A stretch of DNA of 64,000 bases from Ascarosepion bandense (taxonomy: Eukaryota > Mollusca > Cephalopoda > Sepiida > Sepiidae). Below the pieces are notes generated by a model, which searched no databases, was not told the origin of the DNA, and saw only the letters and a program-made list of their open reading frames with translations. The stretch is from positions 4,065,501 through 4,129,500 of the forward strand of contig JBBBDQ010000750.1 in NCBI GenBank assembly GCA_037127315.1, written 5' to 3'. Shown one piece after another: positions 10,441-21,395 of the stretch (positions are counted from its first letter, which is position 1; each line of letters starts with the position of its first letter). The translations under genes and the position numbers were made by a program.

Positions 10441-10690
10441 GCTTGGATGTGCAGGTGGTGTAATGGATTACAGCCTGAAATTAAAAATCAGAGTCGAATT
10501 TCAATTTCAGTTGGGTTTATATTCATTTAAATGCAAATACCCCTGTGAAAGATATGAATTCACATCTTCTCCTCCTAGCTATGGGTTAATTAATAGGACT
10601 TGTATCAGTAAATCATTATTATCTCAAATAAAAGTCTTACATTCTAAAAATATTTTTCTGGCTTTAAATAACCTGAAAAAGGTTGATAAG
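10441..10690 (+). mobile_element. SINE S3, truncated copy
   Basis: It starts GGATGTGC like the S3 head at 57212 (minus strand) and has a B-box-like AGAGTCGAATTTC at about 10490. It then shares AAATACCC, GAAAGATATGAATTCA and TATGGGTTAATTAATAGGAC with S3 copies at 46935-47262 and 55505-55730. It is tRNA-derived by head structure. Confidence 0.65.
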
Positions 10691-11203
10691 CCATAAAAAA
10701 CAAATCAGTTAATCCAGATCTTTCTTTTTTGTTATACATTATTTGACATTTTTATCCATTTTCTGCAGATGTTGCCAGTTATAACAGATATGTGACTTCA
10801 TTACTTTGTCAGCAGAGAGATTTGTGCTGCTAGAACAAAATAAATTCTATTTACTTAATTGTTTTTCTATTGCAAATCTAAAATGTTTTGTATTTTAAAT
10901 AATTTCCAAGAGATTGTTATTTATTGCTTTTTTGGTTTTAGAGTTATTTTTTAACAAACAAAATTGGAAATCTCTCTCCTCATTAGTCTATGACAAATGT
11001 TACCAACAGTAAATATGTATCAGACTAAATAAACTTAATAATAATTGTAAAGGCCATTATACTCAGTATAGATGATCTTGATAAATAGAAGATAATATTT
11101 CAATGTTAACACAGTTTTCACTCACATTAATATATCTATTTGTTTGCTTGGTATGTTATTTTATCTTTTTTTTTATATTGAAGTTCATGAGTCTCAAGAA
11201 CCA
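10691..11203. other. Unassigned AT-rich sequence
   Basis: Nothing is recognisable in this stretch. Confidence 0.4.
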
Positions 11204-12540
11204 TTAAAGATGTAGGGTTACTGAATGAGATGTGTAGAGAAGGTGGTAAGAAGTGACGAATATGAGGATAAGGAGAATAGATAATGTTTGACCTTTGAAG
11301 ATGTTAAGATTATAGTGTTCAAGAAAGTATCCACATGAAAATCTGTTCCACAAAGTAACAGTTCTTGGGAGGGAAAAACTGTTTGAGTGACACTTTCTTA
11401 CAATTTGAGAAAACAAGGGTCATTTGATGGTGTATGTTGCCTAGCAGGTCTTTACTGAAAAAGTCTGAAGCTAAAAAATGAAGCTTATCTCAACATTTAC
11501 CTTGGTAATAGAGCTTGCTATTATCATGGTGAATGTTGAGATAAGCTTCATTCACGAGTATATTACTGCACTGTTTACTCGTGACTTTGTGTCTGGTGGG
11601 AAAGAGGGTGTAGAGTAGAAAGTAAGGCTCCAAAAATGATTTTGAACTCTATCAAAGTGGGGAAAAAGTGAGCACTGAGCAACTCCAGAATTAATACTCT
11701 ATTTTTTTCTCTAATCTGACTCATGTGATAAAAAAACATGTCAGGAGTCGGGTACTTTTTGGATCAATAAAATGAGCTGACCCTTTTTCTCCTGTGTCAT
11801 TAGCAATGGATTGTATATATGAGTTCCATTTGAGGTCTGGAAAGGACCTGAGTCCCAAAAGACACTTAAAGCAGGGAGCCTCATTAAGTGTGCAACCATT
11901 CATTTTAACTGTAGTTTGATCAGTGGTGATGAAATGATGCTCACATCGATTGTGTCATATTTGAGCCAGTTTTTTTTTTCTACTGACCTGTTAGAGCTAG
12001 ATCAGAGAGAAGATCAGCTGTAAGGCTTTGATTATCTTGACATTTGGAAGTGCTCCCATAAACTGTGGTATCATCTGCATAGATGTTTACTAATGATCCT
12101 TAATATATACCTGTGCATATCTTTAATATAAAACTGAAGCTAGCACTTCAAGCTTTGGATTGATCTTATAGGCTTCCGAAAACTGGCTATTAACAATGAT
12201 CTTCATGGACCTTCCTTGGAGAAAAAATTTAACACTTGCATAGACTGTTCCACAGATGCTATCAATGGAGAGTTTATGTAGCAACTTCCTTGCTTCACCT
12301 TGTCAAAATCTATTGCAATATCTAAGGCAATTCATCTAGTGATGATCACTGTTTTTATAGATAATGATAATTAAAACATCAGCAGTGGACCTAAAGGAGC
12401 AAAACCCTTACTGCTTGTTGCTCAGGTGGTTGTTTCTGGTGAGGTGGACAACTACCACTTTTTTGATAAAAGACTCAAAGAATTTACTATTTACACCCAA
12501 GAGGCTGAATGGGGCATATTGCAACAAGGATGAATGCTGA
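11204..12540 (-). mobile_element. LINE C relic (reverse transcriptase region to 3' end)
   Basis: On the minus strand, 11416 downward encodes SFSLPRTVTLWNRFS and EHYNLNIFK. This is the terminal RTxxLWNxxP and YNLxxFK signature of Jockey/CR1-type LINE ORF2. Higher coordinates give scattered matches to the RT core, for example ALDIAIDFDKV near 12310 and YHSLWEH near 12070. Stops and frameshifts are frequent, so it is old. An exact-looking copy of 11925-12040 recurs at 15836-15951. Confidence 0.6.
11477..11552 (+). ncRNA. 76-base near-perfect hairpin (small-RNA-precursor-like or foldback)
   Basis: Arms of 35 bases (11477-11511 and 11518-11552) pair at 32 positions around a 6-base AGCTTG loop. 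Two of the three differences are compatible with G-U pairs. Size and shape fit a pre-miRNA hairpin, but a short palindromic transposon footprint inside the LINE C relic is equally possible. No expression evidence can be drawn from sequence. Confidence 0.4.
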
Positions 12541-12830
12541 TGTCTTTTGAGACAGACTACAAGTTGCTCCATTTTTTGGCATCTTCATAAGAATAAAAGT
12601 TCTGCTCAGCCAGGCTATGTGCTGTCGATCAGGACAAGTGGTAATTGGATGGAGCAATGTCTGGTGAAAACAGCTGGTGGGATAGGACTTCTTTATTTAA
12701 GCATTTTCAAGTAGGTTTTCACCAGTTTTGCAACATGTAGCCTATCAATGTCATGTTGCAAAAGCACTTTGTCATGTCTCTGCTCATATAGGGGTCATAT
12801 TTTCTTCAATGCTCAGCTCAAACACATCAT
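12541..12830 (-). other. Probable further LINE C remnant
   Basis: There are weak RT-like fragments only. It lies between the LINE C relic and the mariner remnant, and no boundary is visible. Confidence 0.3.
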
Positions 12831-12836
12831 TTGTAG

Positions 12837-13556
12837 TTAATAGCAATCTCTTGTGATGGTTTTGGTCAGAATGATCAGCTCATAATAAACTACACCCAGC
12901 TGATCCCACCAAATGCAGAGCAGAAGCTTTGAACCATGGATATTTGACTTTGTTGTGGATGTTGATGCATGGCCAGGCTTACCCCATGATCTTCTTTGTT
13001 TAGAGTTATTGTAGTGTATCCACTTTTCATCGCCAGTCATGATATGATGCAGAAAACCTTTGCTCTTCTGCCATTGAATCAGGTCTTCTCACACGACAGG
13101 ATATCATTCGATGTCTCTTGGCTTCAACTTGTATTGCACCCAATTTATATGCTTTTGAATCATACCTAATGCTTTCAAAGGTTTTAAAACTATTGTGTGA
13201 ACAATTCCTAATGATTCTGCAAGTTCAGGTTGCGCCTCACATGAATCTTCATGAAGTAATGCTTCCAATTGTTCATCTTCAAACTTTTTCAGTGTGCCAG
13301 GGTGTTCTTTATCTTTGCTATCAAAACCATTATTTTTTAAATGTCTAAACCAATCTCTGCATGTTGTTTTCAATAGAACATGGTTACTGTAAAGCTCAAC
13401 AAGAATTCTGCATGCTTTTTTCTTTTGAATAAAGCAGTGCAGCAAAATTTCATGCAAATACATTTTCTTTGGCTCAAAATCTGACATGTTTAATGCTGTA
13501 AAAAACAAAGTTGTTTGCACTTTGGTGAAATGACATACACTGAATTTCAAGCTTGC
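12837..13556 (-). pseudogene. Mariner transposase pseudogene, N-terminal two thirds
   Basis: Reading down from 13550, one frame has a mariner helix-turn-helix domain (RDWFRHLKNNGFDSKDKEHP, then EDEQLEALL). It also has a second HTH-like part with ELAESLG and IQKHINWVQYKL. After a frameshift and gap, 13040-12837 gives TGDEKWIHYNNSKQRRSWGK with the first catalytic Asp, then CIWWDQLGVVYYEL. The element stops at about residue 210 and lacks the other two catalytic Asp residues. The WGKPGHAS and WWDQLGVVYYEL strings are of the mellifera/cecropia type, a different subfamily from 9111-9829. Intact TIRs were not found. Confidence 0.85.
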
Positions 13557-14004
13557 TTATTCCACTTTCTTATAGATGTGTTAACATCGGAAACTACATG
13601 CATGCATTTCTGGGAATGCCATCTGTTGGAAAACAGCGAGAACTTATTCAAGCTCCTAATAATAAAATGAAGATTTCATTCTTGTTAAATGAGACAATTC
13701 AAGTTAGTATATTCTAGGAGATGCAGAAAAGTTTTCAGCCTGATGTGCTTCTCAAAACTAGGCTAAATAACCTAACATTAGATATTTTGAGAATCCTATC
13801 TTGATCAGGCTGAGACCTTTTCATCACCCCACTTGTAATTGGAGAGAGTAAATTAGTGTTAAAAATATTTTGAAAAATATTTACCCCAATTTGTTATTTA
13901 TTTATTTTGCTGTTATTTTTTGTCAGGGTCAGGGGGGTGGAAACCAAGAAGATTTGTAATTATTTTTAGGTTTTCAAAAAGACAAGTTACCCAATAGAAA
14001 TGAT
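13557..14004. other. Unassigned AT-rich sequence
   Basis: No feature is recognised. It may include the decayed 5' end of the mariner. Confidence 0.4.
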
Positions 14005-14640
14005 ATTTTGTTTATTATCATTTCACCCCAACCATGACAGTACTGCAACTGGTATGCAGGGGTTACTTGTGAGGAGAGCAGAAAAAAAGAAAAAAGGTGG
14101 GAATCAAGGAGATAAAAGTTGCACTTCAACTTGCGAAGATTATCGCCATCAGGGAAGCAAGCATATGGAAAGGAGTTCCACAGGTGGGAAGTGCGAGAAA
14201 AGAAACTGGTAGAGTAGAAGTGGTGGTTACATTTGACTGTAAAAGGGTGGGACATAGTTGCCAATCTAGTAGCTTGAGTAAATTCATGTGGTTGGGGCAC
14301 CAGAGAGATAAACTCATCGGAGCAGAAACCATGAAAATATTTGTAGAGAAGATAGAGGAAAGCCACATGCTGTTGGTGAGAAAGTGACTGAAGTTGAGCT
14401 GCCAAATTGGGATCAGTTACATTGCAGATCCTCCTTTGAATTCTGTCGAAATCCTGAGATGAATGGCAGCAGCACAGCCCTAGATATGACAACAGTATTC
14501 AATGCATGAATAGATGGTGGATTTGTATGTGTACAATGTATTATTTTGTATTTACTTAGGAAAGTTTCTGAATATTGGAAATTGTTCAAGTTTGTTCCAT
14601 GATCTCTCAGTTCCTCAGTCAAATTCTTGTAATATTAATG
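14005..14640 (-). mobile_element. LINE B 3' fragment with part of ORF2
   Basis: The minus-strand frame 14492-13974 reads FDRIQRRICNVTDPNLAAQLQ, YKYFHGFCSDE, SFFSRTSHLWNSFPYACFPD. These match the LINE B C-terminus at 24370-24700. The reversed 3' terminus is at 14018 (ATCATTTCACCCC). Upstream frames are broken. Confidence 0.8.
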
Positions 14641-14764
14641 AAATGTGTTTTTTTAAAGTTTCATACAATCCATATTGTATGAAATAAAAGTAAATTTGTA
14701 AATTTCCAATTAATTACTTTAGATTTACAACATAAAGAGGTAGATAGTTTAACATCTTATTATA

Positions 14765-15200
14765 ATAGACCTGTGAGGTGAACTTTGACAAATTGATGTT
14801 GAAGTGGCACAGCACATGCATTATCGGCAAGAACGAGGCTATACGAGGGTATAGCCTTCATGAGTCTCAAAGACCAAACTGCTTTGAAACCAAAAGTCAA
14901 CTATTTTTATCCTTCCTCAGTCTCAGGCAAGAAACCAAGATCTCTCGCTTGTGGTTTCAAAGCAGTTTGGTCTTTGAGACTCATGAAGGCTATACCCGTG
15001 TTCCAGAGAAAAAGAAAGAGAGAGAAAGCAAAAGTACTGTTATTTGTGGTGTGCAGGAAACAAAGTCCTGAGCTAAGCGTTGTTCTGGCTTCTGTGTTAG
15101 CTGTCAGTGGGAACAGATTCGAGTGGAAATTTATTTTCCTACCTACCAATCTTCATTTAAATCCCACAATATTTTTATTTTTTGTGTTTTGCCAGAATCA
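14765..15200. repeat. Interspersed repeat R6, copy 1 (foldback form)
   Basis: It shares the ends with 16850-17225, including GTCAGTGGGAACAGATT and CCAATCTTCATTTAAAT. Here a 44-base arm at 14850-14893 is inverted at 14952-14995, with a loop of about 58 bases between. In copy 2 only one arm exists and the loop lies in the opposite orientation. The family is not recognised. Confidence 0.7.
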
Positions 15201-15240
15201 ATCCCCTGTAAGCTGTTAGGGCGGTGCTTCTGACCAAGTG

Positions 15241-15726
15241 GGCTTCTCCATTTTGCAGAGTTGTCCACCAAAATCAAATTAACATGAATAGCCTTGTCAA
15301 AGTCTCTTTGAATCACAGCCATCTCCGCTACTGCCACCAGGGGGGAGAAAAGTAACAGGATGAGAGGATGACAGTCCTGATGCTCAGATGTGAGTGGGTG
15401 CTACCAATGATAATTCAGCTTGTCACACCATTAGCACAATTGTTATGCCCTGTCAATATCTTTTAAACAACTGACTATTCTATTTTCATCAGTGGAAACA
15501 CAGAACCAACATTTAAATGCGATATCAATTGTCATTTTCTCTGTCTTTTGAATTCCTGTTCTTTTATTGTTCCCTCTCCTTAACAGTGTCTTTCTTTTTC
15601 TCATATTCTTTTACACTTAGTTTCACCATTACCTTGCCTCAGGTGAAAACATAAAATTACCTGAAGACAACAAGATCAAAAAAGTAAAAGTAAAAGCCAG
15701 AATAAACATATCTTTCAAAAAGCAAG

Positions 15727-15729
<3 letters not shown>
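15241..15729. other. Unassigned sequence
   Basis: No gene is recognised. It contains short C/T-rich tracts near 15540-15610. Confidence 0.4.

Positions 15730-15774
<45 letters not shown>
15730..15774. repeat. (TA)n microsatellite
   Basis: About 22 TA units are uninterrupted. Confidence 0.95.
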
Positions 15775-15775
<1 letters not shown>

Positions 15776-15835
15776 TTAAGATTGGCCAAATTAATAAACT
15801 CAATGAAAAAAGGTTACAGTTTTCATTTTGACTGG

Positions 15836-15951
15836 TTTGATCAGTGGTGATGAAATGATGCTCACATCGATTGTGTCATATTTGAGCCAGTTTTTTTTTC
15901 TACTGACCTGTTAGAGCTAGATCAGAGAGGAGATCAGCTGTAAGGCTTTGA
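15836..15951 (-). repeat. 115-base near-identical copy of a LINE C segment
   Basis: From TTTGATCAGTGGTGATGAAA to GTAAGGCTTTGATT it repeats 11925-12040 with about one substitution and a one-base difference in a T run. Flanks differ on both sides, so it is a small dispersed duplication. Confidence 0.85.
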
Positions 15952-16089
15952 TTTAATTGAAAGTGTGCACAATATTTACATATTTTGTTTAGCAATATAA
16001 ACCATTCCTTCTTTCTATGTTATAAATAAATATTTGCCTCTTCAACCCTTAGGGAATTTAGATCATATCCAATTAGATTAACCTCATCC

Positions 16090-16445
16090 TTGTTTTATTA
16101 ACACAATGTTTCAGCCATTGTGCCCTCCAGACTTCTTCAGGTGTTTGTTCATCCAGGAAATTTCATGAATTTTGTAATTTGGTAATTATGAGCAATCTCT
16201 GGGCTGGGTAGTACAGATTTAGACTCAATGGAAACAGTGTTAGCATTAAGTGATTCGTGCTAAATAAGAACAAGATAAGATATTTCTATATATGGACAGA
16301 AGAATGAAAATAGTCTACCACTGTATATTAAATAAAGGGTTTAGTTTGAAATTTCCTGAAGGTTACCCAGAACAATAAGCACCTGAAGAAGACCTGAGGG
16401 TATAGTAACTGAAATGTTTTGATAGCATCAAATATGAGGACAAAA
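16090..16445. mobile_element. Two SINE S1 tails in opposite orientation
   Basis: The left part (16100-16165) is a minus-strand S1 tail (CAGCCATTGTGCCCTCCAGA). The right part (about 16240-16445) is plus-strand S1 sequence, with AAAGGGTTTAGTTTGAAATT, CACCTGAAGAAG and ATGAGGACAAAAGTC. Together they form a foldback pair similar in plan to 42105-42325. Confidence 0.6.
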
Positions 16446-16849
16446 GTCTAAATATAAATAAATTATGTAGAGTAATTGGCAGAAATTCCTAACAAACAAA
16501 ATTGACTAAGTCTCGAGTAACCAATAACAAAATGAAGAAAAGGTGTAGGACAAAATAATACGATGCAAACAATATATATGCAAGACAAAACTAGGCAGAG
16601 CAACAGTAATAAGGTGAAAAGTTCACAAATTAAGAACAATGTTAACACTCAAAAGGGATACAGTGAGGTGGTTATAGCATACTGATTTCAAGACAAGAAA
16701 AAACAAAAATGTGATGGATGAAACTGTTGTAGATTTGAATCAAACACAGCAAAGAAAAAGGTGAGAAAGGTTTTTGTTGCAGAGACATACCTTGCTGAAA
16801 CAAGAAAAGGCAAATTGTTTGTACATGTGCTTGTAGACCTCATAGACCT

Positions 16850-17225
16850 GCGAAGTGAACTTTGGCAAATCATTGTTGAAGTGACACAGCACATGTGTTA
16901 TCAGCCAGAACAAGGCTAACACAAGCGAGAGATCTTGGTTTTTTGCCCAAGACTGAGGAAGGATAAAAATAGTTGACTTTTGGTTTCAAAGCAGTTTGGT
17001 CTTTGAGACTCATGAAGGCTATACCCGTGTTCCAGAGCAAAAAAAAGAGAGCAAGAGCGAGAGTACTGGTGTTTGTGGTATGCAGGAAACGAAGTCCCAA
17101 ACAAAGCATTGTTCCAGTTTCCATGTTAGCTGTCAGTGGGAACAGATTAAAATGGAAGTTTATTTTCCTACCAGCCAATCTTCATTTAAATACCACAATA
17201 TTTTTATTTTTTGTGTTTTTACAAC
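16850..17225. repeat. Interspersed repeat R6, copy 2
   Basis: This matches 14765-15200 at both ends. The loop segment (16923-16981) is the reverse complement of the loop in copy 1, and the single arm occupies 16981-17025. Confidence 0.7.
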
Positions 17226-17229
17226 TAAA

Positions 17230-17975
17230 TTTTTCTCATTATGTATGAGTGTTAAAGTTCTTGTGTTAAAGTGTAACCATATTTTCAGATGGCAGATATT
17301 TTAAGTGATTTTCTAGATGAGAAGAGATATCTCTAAAATTGGCAATTACAATTATTTTTTCAGGAAAAGTAACCAAGGTGATAGAAAGTGGGAAGTACAG
17401 ATTCAGGATTCACTGAGTGCAGAATTGCTTTTGTTGGGAGAAGTAAGGGAATGTATCAAAGCTAGTTAATCAAAATATTTGTCAATCGGTTTTGACGAGA
17501 TGTGACACTAAGTCAAAATAAGGCCTTGAGGATTTCTTGTGCATGAATACTGATAAAAACATGTAGACAATAACAGAGAGTGGGTTTTTCTCCCCTTCCC
17601 ATGTAAGTCAAAACGTTTAAATGATGTTACTTACATGTCAAGATAGTAAGTCATATATAGGAAGGGGGAAATAGAAACCCTATACCTAACTTCAGCACCC
17701 AGTTTTTTTAATAAAACTGTGGTGGAAAACAGAATTTAGTTCGGGGCCCTGTGTTTAAAATGAGAAGGTAGAAAGAAATTGGTTAAGGACTGAGAGATAT
17801 TGCAAGAGACGGTTCATCTAAATTCAACTAGCTGGAAGTTGAATAAACCATTGTCCTGTGGGGATGTAGAACACGAATATTATCATGCTACTGAAATACC
17901 AGCCAACTGACATATCTTTTTCATCACTTACTTTGACTTGCTTGTAATCTTTTATCTATTCGATATACACTTCTA
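17230..17975. other. Unassigned AT-rich sequence
   Basis: Nothing is recognised. Confidence 0.4.
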
Positions 17976-18363
17976 GCCATAATTATTAGGCCACCCCAGT
18001 GTTTTAAAAAAGTATGTATTTCATACTATTTTTGAGTATTTATTGCCAAGTAAATAATTGTAAATGAAAATAGAATGGTTCTTTTGTTACTACTGCACAA
18101 TAACATGTGCATCAAATGAACTTATAAATATTTAATAATTACCTATATTGTAGTTTCATCAATGAAAGAATGAAGAAAATTTAGGGTGATTTGGATGAGT
18201 TCATCATTGCTTATTTTCCTTATAAAATTTTGCAAAGTATCAAACAATAACAAAAGAAAAATAACAAAAGAACCATTATATTTTCATTTAGAATTATCCA
18301 CTTAAAAATAGTATGAAATACATCATTTCTTTTAAAAAACTGGGATGGCCTAATAATTATGGC
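17976..18363. mobile_element. Tc1/mariner-type MITE with ~130-base terminal inverted repeats
   Basis: The ends GCCATAATTATTAGGCC and its complement (TAATAATTATGGC) bound a 388-base non-coding unit. Inner arms continue to pair through GTATTTCATACTATTTTT and AATGGTTCTTTTGTTA. The terminal sequence resembles Tc1-group TIRs. A left TA is present, but the right flank reads CA, so the target duplication is not clean. Confidence 0.75.
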
Positions 18364-18682
18364 CAATAGGGTATATATAAATCTACATTTTGTCGTTGTG
18401 ATCTTAAATTTGGTTTTCATTATATACCAATCCTTCGCATGTCTGGGCCAGCCTTGTCAAGTGACAACAAGCATTCCTGCTTTGGCTAAGCCTAGATCAA
18501 CAACACAGTGTAGGTGGAATTGACCAAAGACCAGGAAGTTTGGCTGGATTCAGCCAGGGATTGTGTTATAAAGCTCCTTGTTTGTATTTGTTTATTATGA
18601 TGAAAAGAATTGTGATTTCTTTGTGTATATGCATGAGAAAAAAGAGACAGGGAGAAAGTAAAAAGAAACAGGTAAGTGTGTT
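18364..18682. other. Unassigned sequence
   Basis: No feature is recognised. Confidence 0.4.
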
Positions 18683-18796
18683 GTAGCTTGATTAGGAAGA
18701 GTTTAAGTTTCAGGTAGCTTGATTAGGAAGAGTTTAAGTTTCAGGTAGCTTGATTAGGAAGAGTTTAAGTTTCAGATAGCTTGGTTAGGAAGACTT
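18683..18796 (+). repeat. 31-base tandem repeat, 3.6 copies
   Basis: Three exact 31-base units (18683-18713, 18714-18744, 18745-18775) begin GTAGCTTGATTAGGAAGAG. A diverged partial fourth unit follows. Units are contiguous without spacers. Confidence 0.95.
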
Positions 18797-19559
18797 GAAT
18801 GAGTAAGGGAATCTCTTTAAAGCCATGCATGTGATAAACTGTTTTTGTATGTTATTTTGTATTGACTCTATCTCCTTACTGCTTTTGTCCATCTAGGGAC
18901 TTTTCTTAAATACTCTTCAAAAGGATCACAAAGCATTTTTTTTTTATTCTCAGCAGGAAAGCAGCCTGTTGATAGAAAAATGTTAAATATTTATTTTCTA
19001 AGGATTAATTTATTAACCAGAAGGATATGCAGATCCTCCAACTCGGAAATCAATTTTTTTGTTATTTGATGATTGACTGTCTTGCTGTTTTGTTTCCGTC
19101 TTTACTCCACAAGACCAAGTAGTGACCAATCTCATTGGCTAGAAAGAAATCTCAGTAAGTATCTGTATAATTTTTCTATAGGTTTAGGGAGGGAATTATT
19201 TTTGCAGTTATTGAAAACAGATTGAAACCAACAGGGTAAATAATGTATCTCACAAATTCAAACAAAAATTATGAAATCGGTATGGGCTCTAGTTAGATTA
19301 TTTAAGTATATGTATAAGTTTAAATGTGTTTGTAAAAGGACAAGTATGCATGAGAAAATTATATGCTAACTTTTTTTTCTCAGTAAATTTTTTGCTTTTT
19401 ACTTTGTCGGTAATTTCAAGCAGGAATGTTCAAGAAGATAAACTCCAGCTATGAACCAATTTTACTTTATAAACATGGCCTTGTTGATACAAGTATTGTT
19501 GAACTCAATAGGGTATGACAATTAAAACAGATATCAGTGACAAATTTTCTTATCAACAA
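18797..19559. other. Unassigned sequence
   Basis: Nothing is recognised. Confidence 0.4.
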
Positions 19560-20880
19560 ATTGACCTCAATATAAACTGACGAATAATGAATTTCTGATG
19601 CTACATATAAGTGTCCTTTTTGTTACTATTTTCTCTAAAATCTTGTCATTGCTCATGTGTTCAGTCCATGGTATTCTCAGCATCCTTCTGTAGAAACACA
19701 TTTCTGTTGTTTTAAGTCTCTCTTTCATCTGAGATTGTCCAGCATTCACTGCCATATATACTGATATTACATAACAGTTCAGCACTGTTTTGTTTCTAAT
19801 GAAATTTTCCTGTTTCTTAATATTTTACTTAGCTTTTGAAAGACATCTTTTACTATCCCAATCTGCTTTCAGATTTTTGTGTTGCATTTTCTATCCTCTG
19901 TTAAAACACTTCTCAGATATTTAAATTTTTGTACTTGCTTGATTTTCGTATCTCCAATATATAATTTGCAGGTTGGGCTGTTCTTTTTGCTGACAACCAA
20001 ACATTTTATCTACTTGCAATTGGTGTTTAGTTCTTTCTTCTTACTTTCCTTTACTACCTACCTTCTGAAGTAGTTCCTGTATTTTCCTTTCTATGCCTGC
20101 TATCAACACTGTGTCATCTGCATATATTATTAAAATTGTGGCTGCCAATATTGACTTTTAATTTTTTCAAGATTGCATTTTTTTTTTTACGGAAGGTTCA
20201 CACTGTACAAGGCCCAGGGGCCACTCAAATAAGTGGGTTACATTAAAGGGCAGTTTATACAGATAGGAGGGGAGACTTGAACAGGTTAAGATTATAGTAA
20301 TCGGGGAAAGATTCTCTTGGGAGTCTGTTCCATAGAGCAGTGATTCTTGGGAAGAAAATGTTTGAGTAGAACTTACTTCGCACGGATGGAATACCTACAA
20401 GAGAATGTGGGTGGTTTGCTACGATGCAAGTGGCCTTTAGAGTCCTAGCCATGAAGGTTAGGTCTGGTGGAACTAAAGAATGTTGTTCATCTAAGCACTT
20501 TCCATGGAAGCAGCAATAGAGCTTCGTTGTATAGGTCGAATAAGTCTGGTGAGATGATATATCCTTGTTTCACAACCCTTTCTATTTTTGTATATTTACT
20601 GAAATCATTTTCTATTTGTTTGCTGATGGTTTAATGTCAGTATAGGTCCTGGATTATTTTAAAATTCTTCCCAAATATGTCATGGTAACCTAGCAGCATT
20701 CAACTGTTCTTTGTGGCATACTTTATCAAAAATCTATGAAACATAAGTATACATCCTTTTATACCATGCTGATAATAGATCATAAGTTAATCCCATGACA
20801 AATGAACTTGACTTTTGGTTGTCTGTTATATAGACAATGTTAATGCTATCACCAAAGCTGGTGCATTTTTAGTTTTTTGG
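19560..20880 (-). mobile_element. LINE A relic interrupted by LINE C
   Basis: The minus-strand frame from about 20170 encodes IIYADDTVLIAGI, an intact YADD reverse-transcriptase box at about 20110-20135. Downstream come QVQKFKYLRSVLTED and a C-terminal region ending near 19567 (KQQKCVSTEG, EYHGLNT). Higher coordinates (20575-20880) hold an upstream RT fragment with a Y.WIFDKVCHKE-like string. LINE C sequence at 20186-20560 separates the two parts. Several frameshifts make it inactive. Confidence 0.65.
20186..20560 (-). mobile_element. LINE C 3' fragment inserted in LINE A
   Basis: The minus-strand frame 20452-20255 includes SFYSNIFFPRITALWNRLPRES-like residues and YYNLNLFK, the Jockey/CR1-type LINE C-terminus. 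A T run at 20178-20188 marks its poly-A end in reverse. Insertion lies just N-terminal to the YADD box of the host LINE A copy. Confidence 0.7.
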
Positions 20881-21395
20881 CTGATACCCAGGTTTTTGTG
20901 TTGTCATTAGTAAATTAATGATTAGTGGTTAGAACATTCTCTTTTTAACCATGAGACTGGGATTCTCATCATAGTCAATTAAGATAAATAGTATCATGGT
21001 TCAATTATTTCCATTAGTTTTGTCTTTTAGAAGATTTAAATTTCTGTCTTCGAGAGATTGAATTCGTAACGGTTGGCCAGCAAACGCAAGCAACATAACT
21101 CGACTATATTCTGTAAAAAAAGGTTTAATTTCTATTTTTGTCTTCAGAAATTTAATTAAATCAACTTTACAGTGTTAGCTGCTTGTGGTAAGTCAACCGA
21201 GATTCAGTCCATTTTTCAGTCTGTTTTTCTGTAATTTTTGGAAATTATTTTTTTTTTCGTTTTTTTTGTTCGTCTTTGATTTTTTTTTTTGTCACTTAGT
21301 TTGTGTAAATTATTTTGCAATTCAAGGTTATTTTTGACTTTTACTAACTTAAAACTTTGTAAACCTCAGTCACTTTTTTTTCTTTCTTTTTTTTT
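20881..21395. other. Unassigned T-rich sequence
   Basis: Several T homopolymers lie at 21245-21300 and 21375-21402. No gene is recognised. Confidence 0.4.

Noticed and set aside
16923..17025. Possible hammerhead in repeat R6 (CTGAGGA present)
   Set aside because: There is no GAAA after a pairing helix II and no cleavage triplet.
18683..18796. CRISPR-like direct repeats
   Set aside because: Units are contiguous without spacers and the DNA is eukaryotic.
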